Below are positions 36,290 through 47,900 of a stretch of DNA of 64,000 bases, piece after piece. The position numbers and the translations under genes were made by a program. The notes beneath the pieces are model-generated. The model saw only the letters and a program-made list of their open reading frames with translations, was not told where the DNA came from and did no database searches. How positions within the stretch are numbered: position 1 is the stretch's first letter; the number at the start of each line of letters is the position of its first letter. The stretch is from Populus alba (Eukaryota > Streptophyta > Magnoliopsida > Malpighiales > Salicaceae), in NCBI RefSeq assembly GCF_005239225.2, contig NC_133297.1:12016147-12080146 (forward strand), written 5' to 3'.

Positions 36290-36860
36290 TAACTATGATG
36301 ACATTGGTGACTCGAGAGAGCATATGCATAATATGCCTAATAAGTTTGAGTTGATCATCCAGGATAGTGACTCGATACGCAAAATCCTCCTCATAACCTT
36401 TTGAGGGTCTGTGTTTGCCTGGTATAATAATTTAGAGTCAGGCTCTATCAAAGACTTCAATAACCTTTATGCAAAGCTAGTGACATGTTTTAACACTAGC
36501 ATACCCATCAAGAAAAGCTTCACTAAGCTTTTTGGTGTTACTCTACAAGAAGATAAGTCTACATGAGCATATTTTAAAAGGTTTGATGAGGAGATGTTCA
36601 AGTGAAAAAGTTGCTTGAGCTTGTAGAATTATAGACCTTGATAAAAGGGGTAAGGGAACTTACCCTTTAGAGAAAACTTTATGCTTTATTAGATAGAAGC
36701 TTGCTTAATATGAAACTAGTAATGAAAAATCATATACGGATGAAAAAGGTTAATTAGTGTTCTACAACATAGACCTTCTTAATTTTACAAGGACAATCAG
36801 CATGAAGGACCTTCTAAGCAAAATCATTCTTCTAGTAGAAATGATAGCTCGAGGAAGAAT
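36290..36860 (+). pseudogene. Broken gypsy gag
   Basis: Plus-strand frame with stops still reads NKFELIIQDSDSIRKILL, GSVFAWYNNLESGSIKDFNN, TSIPIKKSFTKLFGVTLQED and AYFKRFDEEMFK, the usual Gag capsid pattern (FAWYNNL.PGSI..F..L, then YLKRFNEEM). In-frame TGA/TAG codons after ITF and KST kill it. Confidence 0.75.
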
Positions 36861-37829
36861 AATCATGAACTAACCCGTGGGCGTTTGTTATATCATAAGG
36901 ATTTGCTAATTCTTTGAAACAAAATGGGATCTCTCATTTAAAGTTATCATGATAGTTAAGGCAAACACCTACCACCTCTAAGACATGCTTCTCCTAAGAA
37001 TCTCTCACACGCTTAAAACTCACATCACCTTATCCTTAATAGTAATGAGTTTATTTTTGAAATAAAGATATTATTTTTTATATAATATTTACAGATCTCC
37101 GATGGGGCTTCTAGACTTTATGAAATCTCCAGGGATTGATTTTAGATCTCTCATCTCTCTAATGTACTCTTAGAATGACACGACTCTTTAGGGCTTTTAG
37201 CCTTCACAAAGTCTATAGAGGTTGATTTTGGACTTACAACCTCTCCAATGAAGTCTTGGATTGGTACGACTCGTCAATGAGGATTTTAAGCCTTATGATC
37301 TCTCACTCTTTAGTAAGACTACTCTTTAATAGAGGGTTCTCACTCCTTGTGACAATATCAAAGAGGCCCCATATCTGTTACCCTCTGATGTGACCACTCT
37401 TCAATTAAGGGCTCTCATGCTTTATATTATTGCTAGGAGGGTCACATACCTCCCACACTCCAATACAAACACTCTTTAGTGGGGGGTTCTCACTCCTCAA
37501 GCCATCGCTAGAGAGGTCTTCCCCACTCCAATGCAACCACTCTCTAGTGAAACTCTCTCAAGCCCCATATCATCACTAAGAAGGCCACAAACCTCCTATT
37601 ATTGAATGGTATATTTCTCCAGTGGTGAGATCTTAAGCCATACCATCGTTAAGGAGGCCATAGACTTCCCTAGTGTGATTTTTCTTTGGTAGGGGCTTTT
37701 AAATCCCTCACCATCGACTATAAAGGCTATAAGTCTTCCTTTCTCCTGTGTGATATAAGATCAGTACGAGGCTTCTGAACCTCTCACTATCACATGGAGC
37801 GACCCATAGGGGGTTACCCCTAGCCTCTT

Positions 37830-38160
37830 ATAATTTTTTTTTAAGTATAGGTTCACCCTCAATAGGTTTACTTAGCCACTTAAAAACTCTTCTAAGTATA
37901 AGTTTCTCTTTCTTGGGTTCCTCAACCTTTTAGAATATTTTCTAAGTATAGGGTCACCCTCAATGAGTTATCGCAGTCTTTTAGAATATTTTTTAAGTAT
38001 AGGCTCACCTTTTTTGGGTTCCCCTTATCATTGAGAAATGTTTCTAAGTATAGGCTCACCCTTTCTAAGTTTTCTCAACCTTTTTATAAAGTTTTCTAAG
38101 TATGGCTCTTTCTCTTTAAGATTTATCTTACCTTTTAGAAAAATTCTTTATGTACAGGTT
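37830..38160. repeat. About seven degenerate 45-53 bp tandem repeats inside the gypsy remnant
   Basis: The phrase CTAAGTATAGGTTCACCCT or a close variant recurs near 37853, 37897, 37948, 37996, 38044, 38097 and 38147. The preceding 37080-37830 also repeats ACTCTTTAGTGGGGGGTTCT-like blocks at roughly 70 bp. Confidence 0.6.
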
Positions 38161-39082
38161 CCTTCCTGTTCCCTGTAAGAGATGGGCATGCTACCCAGTA
38201 TCTTATGTGCTGGGCGCCGCATGCCCGACCAGGGTGCTAGGCATACACCTCAGTATCCCTATAGCCTCGGGCACGAACCTACGCCCACCATGCTTTAGCC
38301 CCAGTAGCACCTCTAAGCCTATTTCCCCCCTTGACGAGCTTAGTAACTTGCTTAAGCTCAATACTACCTTGATGAAATGACTATTTACCCTTTTTTCTTT
38401 ACAAAAAAACAATACTCATGAGTTATAAATATCTCATGAATTCACCAAGTTCAAGGTTCATAATCTTTTCATCTCAGCTTTTTTAGCATAAATATTTTTA
38501 AAGTTTGTCTCTTTAAAATATCATTGTATTTTCTCTTTCTAGAAAGTTATTGACTTAAACATATAAGAGTTCTCATATCCATCAAATAAGGTTTTTTTAG
38601 GTATCAGCTATCAATTATCTCAGCTTACTAAACACCGGCTACTAGCCACCTTTGCTTACAAGTTACCAACCCCTTGAGGTTTCTGCATGAAGCTATTAAA
38701 CACCTTAGTTAAGAGAAGGGATCAAATTACTAGAACTAAATAATTAGCCTATTATCCAACAACATAAACCTTATTATTAAACAACTTGGATTTTCCAATA
38801 TCATTCTGACTAAAACCCTTAAACTTATTTCACTAAAGAAAACTATAAAGTACAACTGTTAGGCTAGTCAAATCAAATTTTCATCGAGAAGTAAAAAAAT
38901 GGGAGTGATATACATGTGAATATTGACCAAACAATCATATAAGAAAATATCATTTCGATATCGATATTTGAAAAGGTAGCTTAATCATGGAAGCTTTGAT
39001 TAACTGCTCCAAAAAAAATAATCAAACGATGAAAGCCATGTTGCTCCCACTCCACGCATCCATACAAGAAGCACACTGCACC

Positions 39083-39090
39083 TATTTAAA
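39083..39090 (+). promoter_or_regulatory. TATA-like box of the CYP78A gene
   Basis: TATTTAAA about 111 bp before the ATG, followed by a pyrimidine-rich leader (39160-39190). Confidence 0.45.
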
Positions 39091-39193
39091 CCAACCCGGT
39101 TGGCCTTTATCCACACATTCTTCATGAATAGCGTCTCTCCTTCATACATACAGACCTTTTCTCTCTCCCTCTCATCTTTCTGTTTTTCTGGCA

Positions 39194-40898
39194 ATGGAAT
39201 TGGTTCCCTCTTCTGTCGACTCCAGCTGGTGGATGTTTGCACTCCCTGCAATGTTACAAACCGAAAACTTGTCAAACCCTCTAATCTCGCTCTTTGTCTT
39301 GACATCTTTCTTGGTCATTACCTTACTAACTTGGGCTTTCTCAACTGGTGGCCTGGCATGGAAAAATGGCAGGAACCATAAGGGTAGCGTCTCCATACCT
39401 GGTCCAAGAGGCTTACCCTTCTTTGGAAGCCTATTCAGCTTAAGCCGCGGCTTGGCCCATCGCACCCTCGCATGCATGGCGTCGAGCCAAGCCGCTACTC
39501 AGCTCATGGCTTTCAGCTTAGGCTCCACACCAGCCATTGTGACATCGGACCCTCAAATTGCTCGTGAAATCTTGACCTCTCCTCACTTCGCTGACCGTCC
39601 CATCAAGCTATCGGCTAAAAGCCTCATGTTTAGCCGAGCCATTGGTTTTGCGCCAAATGGGGCTTATTGGCGTCTCATGAGAAGAATTGCATCAACTCAT
39701 TTATTTGCACCAAGGCGCATCGCGGCTCATGAGCAATGGCGCCAGCTTGATTGTGCTAAAATGTTGAGCGGCATTTATGATGATCAATCCCTCCATGGAG
39801 TTGTTTATTTGCGTAAACATCTCCAAAATGCTTCTCTTAATAACATTATGGGTACTGTTTTTGGAAAAAGATATGACTTAATGCAATTGAATGAGGAGGC
39901 TAAAGAATTGCAAGAGCTTGTTATTGAAGGGTTTGAACTCTTGGGTGCTTTTAATTGGTCTGATTATCTGCCGTGGCTGAATTACTTTTATGACCCTTTT
40001 CGCATCAAAGAACGTTGTTGTCAACTTGTTCCTCGAGTCAAGAAACTGGTTAAGCAAATCATTGAAGAGCATAGAATTAAGAAGCCAAAAAATGTCTTCG
40101 ATAATGCTGATTTCGTAGATGTCTTGCTTTCTTTGGAGGGTGAAGAGAAACTTGAAGAGGATGATATGGTTGCTGTTTTATGGGTAAGTGTGTGTGTGCT
40201 AATTTTTCTTTAATTTTTAATGCTGCTGCTTTTTTTGAGCGTTCTGTGCTCACTGTGTTATGGGTTTTCTTCGTAATGTGCAGGAAATGATATTTCGTGG
40301 CACCGATACTACTGCGCTTTTGACCGAGTGGGTCATGGCAGAGTTGGTTTTGAACCCGGAGATTCAGGCCAAACTTAGCAGGGAGCTGAACTTGGTAGTT
40401 GGAAACAGGAGTGTCACGGATGCTGACGTAGCTGAATTACCATACCTTCAGGCTGTGATCAAGGAAACCCTACGTGTACATCCTCCTGGGCCCCTCCTCT
40501 CATGGGCGCGGCTGTCCACTTCAGATGTACACCTCAGCAATGGCATGGTGGTCCCCGTCAACACAACTGCAATGGTCAACATGTGGGCTATAACCCATGA
40601 CCCAAGAGTATGGGAGGATGCCTTGGTGTTTAAGCCAGAAAGATTCATGGAGAGTCAAGGTGGTGCTGACGTGGATGTGAGAGGAGGTGACCTCAGGCTT
40701 GCACCATTTGGGGCTGGACGTAGGGTTTGTCCTGGTAAGAACCTAGGGCTCGTGACAGTGAGCCTTTGGGTGGCTAAGTTGGTGCACCATTTCGAGTGGG
40801 TTCAGGACATGCATAACCCAGTTGACCTAAGTGAAATGCTGAAACTTTCTTGTGAAATGAAGAAACCTCTCTCTGCTGTGGCTATTCCAAGAAATTAA
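39194..40898 (+). CDS. Cytochrome P450, CYP78A family
   Basis: Two exons: 39194-40183 and 40284-40898. One GT-AG intron in phase 0 gives 534 residues, normal for the family and with its typical single intron. N-terminal membrane anchor (about residues 30-50). Landmarks are [15 protein letters not shown], the CYP78 signature [31 protein letters not shown], the I-helix [13 protein letters not shown] directly after the intron, ExxR in [20 protein letters not shown], and the heme loop [10 protein letters not shown] with Cys at about residue 479. CYP78A members (KLUH and relatives) control organ and seed size through an unidentified mobile signal. The sequence is closest, from memory, to Arabidopsis CYP78A7. 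Confidence 0.93.
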
Positions 40899-43275
40899 CG
40901 GTGTTCGACTTTTCTAGGGTTTGGGTTTGATCTGAGGACTTGAATTTAAAATTTCCAGTGCTTTAGTGTTTGTGTTTCTCGTTTGCTAAAGTATTATGAG
41001 ATATAATTATAAATTAAGAATGAAGGTAGTTGAGGGAGGGATCATGTGTTTATGACTATAATTATGAACCTGGGTTGTTACTACGTTAAAGTGTCCCTGA
41101 GATGACATAATTGTTATACGTGTTGTTTGTAACTGTCTTCCTTCATAATAAATACTGTTTGTTTTATTATGTCTTTGGTTGTTCGTTAATAAGTTACTTT
41201 GGTCATGAGTTCCACTTTCTACTCCTCAAGTGTATATGTGTCACATGTGCCTGTGTAAAAAGGCAAAGCAAAGGAGAATATTTGTGCTTGTTTGCAGGAG
41301 CGTGTATATATCTATATAGTCTATAGATATATATATTTGAAAGGAGTTTCTTACACGCTTTGCCTGTCATGATACATCAACACCAAACCTGTGTAATTAC
41401 CTTAGTTTGTAACAATTGAGAAAGCGTGTGTATTTAATTTTAGTGTTTTTTTTGTTATTATTTTAAAAATATTTAAAAAATAATAATTTTTTTAAAAAAA
41501 TTAATATATTTTTTAGTGTTTTTGGATATTTTAATAAGCTCATGTCAAAAATAATTTTTTAAAAATAAATAAATAATTATCTTGATGCATTTTAGATCAA
41601 AGTTCTCCATCTTTTTTTTTCTTTTCAATTTTTTACCATATCTTTTTTCGTTCTTTTAGTCCTTTGATTTATATTTTCCTTTCTACTGAACCCTTCTTAG
41701 GTCTAGTTACTGGTAATTTTAAATTAAAGTTGATATTTAGAAATCATAACATTATACTCTTTTTAGAACATTTACAAAAGAATCAATCAAATATATGTCA
41801 ATTACATGGGAATATTATAATTAAATTCTTAAATCTATAAAACATGGTTTTAAGCTTAATACTAAGAAAGGTTATATTATTGATGATATTGTGTGTTTTA
41901 TTTTAAATAAACGTGCATGAAAGTATAAAATTTATTTTTTATACTATACACGGATGAAGATGTATGTATGTCATTTATATATAAAAAAATAAAAAAATAA
42001 AAATTAACAGAAAGTGGATGTCTTAACAAGCTCAAAACCTATTGAATTTAACTGAGAATTTTAAAATTGCATTTAGATTATTTTTTTCCTGAAGGTATTG
42101 TGCATCTACTGTCAAAATGCTAAAAAAACTTATGGATTATGTGTCCATAATACGAGCTAAATTGACCTTTTTTATTTGTTTTTCATGCTCCAAAATAAAA
42201 GCTAAACAAAATGATATTTTAGTATTTCTCTTATAAAAATATTATTTGTACACATCTTGCAAAAATGTCAAAACACATTCATTGCAATAGTGTTTTTTTT
42301 TAATAGTTTTTTATTTTATTTTTTAATTTGTTTTTTAAATCTATATTTTTTCAATTTGCTTTTAATGAGATTATTATGGTCTTATGATCAATATCATGAG
42401 TTTAGCGAGTTCACCCAGCTTGACTCTGGTTTTTTTTTAATTGAATTATTTTTAATTTTATAATTTAACATTGAGTTGATTGAAATCGGTTGGGTTATTT
42501 TTAAACCCTTCAAGTCAACCGGATCATATCGAGTTATTAAAATAGTTGTATATTAAATATATTAAAAAATAATAAACTTTTTTAAATAAATTTTTACCAT
42601 TAAAGTGGATGTAAACAAAAAAAAACTATATTTACAATATTTAAAAACCATATTACCAATTTGATTTTTTAAACAACATTTTCATTTCATTGAAGATGCT
42701 CTCAGTCGTAAGCATCCATAATTTGCGGTTCGTTAATTCCAAGATATTATCAAACTCTCCAACAACAGGCCCAACAGGCTTTTCCAACAACATATGCATC
42801 TTCTGAGCTGCCAAGCAGGCCCATTCGACGTGGAGGGTGGTCGGGAGAGATGGAGAGGTAGATAGATGACACCGGCGGGGGTTGACATCAGTCTTTTAAC
42901 ATGAACAGGCACATACGATGTGATGTGAGAGAAACAGAGAACTACTTTTCAGGTCGTCATTTGTCTTGGCAAAAACAAAATTGCAGGGCACCTAGCAACG
43001 CACAAGCACTATAAATTTCAAAATTCTAAAAAACACTCACACACATGCTGTCATCCTGAATACTTGTATGCTTAACAGGACAAGATGAGCTTCAAAAGAG
43101 AACGAATATACACATATGGTATCAGAGCCTGACATCTTTCTCGTCACATTTCTGCTCAATCAACTCATTTTTACTTTCATATTTTGTGTGAGGGAGGCGT
43201 TATAATCGACCATTGAATAAACACACACGTGCGTGTGTGTGTATTTGTGTGTGCAATGTTTTATATATATATTAA

Positions 43276-43306
<31 letters not shown>

Positions 43307-44994
43307 TATATAATGTTATACGTGTATATGTATGTAATATTAATACATATATCTAGAGTCAAGCTTGAATCGGATTTCAAGTTGGATTTAGCAACATTCA
43401 AACTTTATCCATTACCCATAAGATGATATAAACTACCCAGAAAAATTTGCCTAGAAGAATTCAGGGTGGTATGTGAAATTATCCCCCCTGTGCAACACCT
43501 CTTTTAGATAATGAAAACTTAGTTATCAACTAAATAATTAATGATAAACAGCTTGAATTAATAAAAAAAATATATAAATGGAGTAGCCAAAACATTGTGA
43601 ACCTGGACTAAAATTATTATTCATTGCTACAATGTATTACCTTTTTTTTAGGGAAAAAGAAAGAAAAGAAAAGCATGTCAGTTAGAGGTAATTTAATCTC
43701 TTCAGATGGCTCATTAGTCATTAAGAATTTCACTAGAGTACATGTGATTTTTCATGATTTTAAAAACAATAAAATAACTTAACTATCCTTCAAATTAAGA
43801 AAATTAAATTGTTATTAAAGGACATTTTAGTATTTTTATTATTTAAAAATACAGTAAAAAGATGTCATTGCTTGCGGAATCAAGAAAAAATAAAGCACGA
43901 GTCAAGGGGCCTTCTATCCTTTCACACCTGTTTTTTTTTTTTTTTTTTTTGTTAATTCTTGAACCATCAACAACAATTTGATTCTTTTAGGTTAATTAAT
44001 CAGTATTTAAATGAAAAAAAGACTGTTGTGCACACACTAACATGTGCAAGGCATCCTTATAATTTAAACGGCACATGTTGGGGCACCTTTAATGGTAGAA
44101 ATTGCCTTTCTATGATGTTATTAGAAGTATTATCATGTTTTTTTTTTCTTAGTAAAGTGCGTGTTAGTGAAAATTGACTGAGTTATTATTGGTGAGTTTT
44201 TTTTCTTTCTCCCCTAAAATTATAAGTTGGTCCTTTTTAATTTTGGTATTTCAGTTTCAATCTTTATTCTTTTAATTTCTATATTATTTTTCACTCTTGT
44301 ATAAAATTTTTATTTATTTTCAATTTAGTCCTTCAATTATAGTTTTGAATTTAGTCTTTCAATTATAATTTATCATATATATATATATATATATATATTT
44401 ATTTTTTTTCAATTTGATTTTTATTCTTAATTTTTTTCTTTTGTCCCTTTGTAAAACTTTTATTGGTATTAAATTTCATCATTCAATCTAAATTTACAGT
44501 ATGTCATTTTTTCTAATTTAATCCTTATTTTTTTGAATTTTTTTTTGTTAAAGTTATTTTTCTTTTCAATTTAACCTCTAATAAAAAATTTGTGATTACC
44601 CTTTAATTTATTTTTTATTTTATTTTTTATCCTTATTATTTTTAATTATTATTTTTATTTTAAATCTTTTTTATGTAATTAATATTATTTCTAAATTCAT
44701 TTAAAAACACATCGAAAATACCTATATATTTATTTATTACTACAAAAAAAAACGTGCAATTGAGAGAGATAAATCGCATAACAAACCACAAAAGAAAAAA
44801 CACATTAGAACAAACCACAATAAAATCGTGACTTCGGATAACAAACAAACAAAACGAATCCCATTTGGCACTCTCCTAACCAGAATATAAAGAAATCCTA
44901 TACATGGATTACAAAAGAGACGTTACCTTCCCGTACTCTCCCTCTCCCACCTATTCACATCCTCTACAGCCACAACCAGAAACTGCAAAAGAAA
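40899..44994. other. Intergenic, AT-rich, MITE-like repeats and a stray primer-binding-site match
   Basis: A partial MITE-like repeat lies at about 41440-41600. An AT/GT microsatellite covers 43225-43320. TGGTATCAGAGCC at 43117-43129 matches the initiator tRNA-Met primer site, but no LTR pair was found around it. 44200-44720 is a pyrimidine-rich repeat (TTTAGTCCTTCAATTATA-like). No gene supported. Confidence 0.5.
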
Positions 44995-47900
44995 ATGTTG
45001 CTATATTCTTCGCCGTCTCTTAATTCCTTTCTCTTTAACTCCAATTCCAACTCCAATTTCTTATCGAAAAATCACAAATCGCTAAAGTCCGTTCCTCAAA
45101 CACTGCGAGTTGTTAACAACAACGATGTGGACGCGTTTACGGAGAAGTCCGGTTACTTGTTCGAGCTTAGTAGCAGCGAAGCAGATTCTTTAAATGATTA
45201 CGATCTTAAAAAGATCGCTGCGATTTATAAGAGAAAACCGTTCATTTTGCTTCGCAGATTGTTTCAAATCGGTTCCACTTTTGGCAGGTGGTTGGCGGCT
45301 CGTTACATTGATAGTATTACTGAGAAATCTGATCTGATGTTCAAGGTTTTAGAATAAATCCTACTTATTCTTATTTTTATTCTAATTTTATTATATTGTG
45401 TGCTTACTTTTTATTTTATTTATTTTTGATGCTGCTGCTGTTGCTGGTGGTTTCCAGATTAGAGCTGCAGAGCTTCGACAAATATTGCTTGAACTTGGAC
45501 CTGTGTGGTTTCTGCTCTTCTTCTTCTATTTTGTTTCCTCTTATTAAAATTTATGTTAGGATTATTTTCTAAAAAAATAAGTTGTGCTTGTTATTTCTGT
45601 GTTCAGGCTTACATAAAAATTGCTCAGGCTGTTTCGTCTCGACCTGTAAGTTGTTTTAATTCATACATACTAGTAAATTATGATAGTTTTTTTTTTTTCC
45701 AATACAGTTGAAGAAAAAGAAAAGGCAGAAAAGTTATCAATTGGCAAGAATTTGAATTAGCATAAATTTGCTGTAGGATTTGATACCACCATCATATCTG
45801 GATGAACTATCAATGTTGCAAGATAGAATAGCTCCATTTTCTACAGAAGTTGCTTTAAATACAATAGAACAGGAACTTGGATCACCAATAGACATGATTT
45901 TCTCTGAGATTTCGCCGGAGCCTACAGCTGCGGCATCCCTTGGACAGGTTTGTGGATGATTGTACGGTGTGGGGATTTTTTTTTTTTGCAATTGTTAGTT
46001 TACTGAAAATGTTCACTACTATTGCTCTTATCCCTTTCTCTCTGTCATTATGGTGCACAAACAAATAGGTCTACCAAGCAAGGCTTCGTAGTAATGGACA
46101 AGTTGTTGCTGTTAAGGTTCAGAGGCCAGGCGTACAAGCTGCTATTTCCCTAGACATTCTAATATTGCATTTTATGGCAGGAGTGGTAAAGAAAGCAGGC
46201 AGATTTAATTCTGATCTTCAGGTCCTACTTTTTTTCATGCTAAAAGAGGATAAAGTTTTGTATTCAATATGTCCTGTTGAAATACTGGTCTTTTTATGAA
46301 TTCATCTGGAAGTGACTAAGAAATGTGAGTTTGATTGGCAGGCAGTTGTTGATGAGTGGGCATCAAGTCTTTTTCGGGTATGCTTGGATCTCTTTATGCA
46401 TAGTTGTGAAGAACTCGTATTTCTGACCACATATTTTGTTTGATCTCCTTTTACTATGCTGTTTGATTATTGAGAAAGCTGTACATTTCCTTTGTTAACA
46501 AAACTTGCATATTTATATCTCAATTATACTTTTGTTTGAGGAATATTCTTAGATATTCATATTGAATACAGGCAAATCACATTGAATGCAGGAGATGGAC
46601 TATATTAAAGAAGCAAAAAATGGACTAAAGTTTAGGTAAGCGAACAATAACAAAAAAATCTGGAATACATTTGTGTATTTTTGTTTTCTTTATTTTTGTT
46701 GTCTAAAATGCTCCATCACATCTAGTTATACACTAACAACGATTATGCTATATGCTTAAACAGAGAGCTGTATGGTGGTATAGAAGATGTCTTGGTTCCA
46801 TATATGTATTTGGAGAACACAACTCGTAGGGTCCTTGTAATGGAATGGGTTGAGGTACTTAATATGTCCATGCTGTCATTTATTCATCTTTATGAATCTC
46901 ATGCCAAACTCTAGGAAGAAGGGTGTCAAATCACCAAATAACGATGTAGTATTGTGTTTGCTTTGCAATCAAGAGATAGATTCAATTGGAATTAACTTTA
47001 ACATATTGTTATTTCCCTTATGCCTTAAATGGAATGAAGTAAAATTTTTAACCCAGTAGTTGTTGCAATTAGGGGTCTCATTCCTATACAACTCCTTAGA
47101 ATTTTGTTTCCAGTAAACTCCTCCAAAAGATCCAAGTTACCAGTAGAACTCTTTCTTTTTTAAGATGCTCTATATACCATCATGTATTTTTTACATGCAA
47201 AAGATTTTCTCATGTTTCTTCTTCTCCTTTTCTTTTGTGCTTTTTGTAGGGGAAAAAGTTGTCTGAAGTGAAGGATCTTTACTTGGTTGAGGTGATATAT
47301 AAGAAACTGAGAGCAGCCTGTCTTTCTTGAACAATTCATCTGTATGAAATTTATTATTTGCCTAGTGGCTGAGTTGAATGACTTTCCTTTGCTGACTAGG
47401 TAGGAGTTTACTGCTCGTTTAATCAACTTCTGGAGTACGGATTCTATCATGCCGATCCACATCCTGGAAACCTTCTTCGAACATACAATGGGAAATTAGC
47501 TTATATTGGTATTGTTTTAAAGTTAAAATACTATGGCATGTGACTTCAGCCTTTTTCTCGTATTAATCAAGTATAAAGTTTCATGAAAACCTTCAATCTG
47601 AACCTCATCCTGGCTACGTTCTGTGAAATTCTGAACTATATATCATCTTGCCTCTTGGTCAGCGCTGTCTGTTCTTATTATCTTTTGTTTTTGTTGGATT
47701 TTTGTTCAAACTTCTATGCCCCATCATTTTGCTTGTATTCCTGGAACTGCACGGCTTAAATACCATAAATTAACTTTCAGTGTATCTTGCAAACAGATTT
47801 TGGTATGATGGGTGAATTTAATCAAGAATTCCGTGATGGATTTATTGAAGCTTGTCTTCATCTTGTAAACCGTGATTTTGATGCGCTGGCCAAGGATTTT

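Larger units (their letters stand above)
34997..38830 (+). mobile_element. Decayed Ty3/gypsy retrotransposon
   Basis: Two diverged direct repeats of about 400 bp (35215-35615 and 38410-38815) share TTAGCATTTATATTTTAGG-like, CTCTTTAAAATAT and GTTATTGACTTA blocks and look like LTR portions. Between them lies a broken gag on the plus strand and a long repetitive stretch. The outer end near 34997 (TGTTAACACCC) is a guess. No pol region was recognised. Confidence 0.6.

Noticed and set aside
14795..40898. Biosynthetic cluster formed by the two P450 genes
   Set aside because: CYP716 and CYP78A are unrelated in pathway, 24 kb apart, and no terpene cyclase, transferase or other pathway gene lies between.
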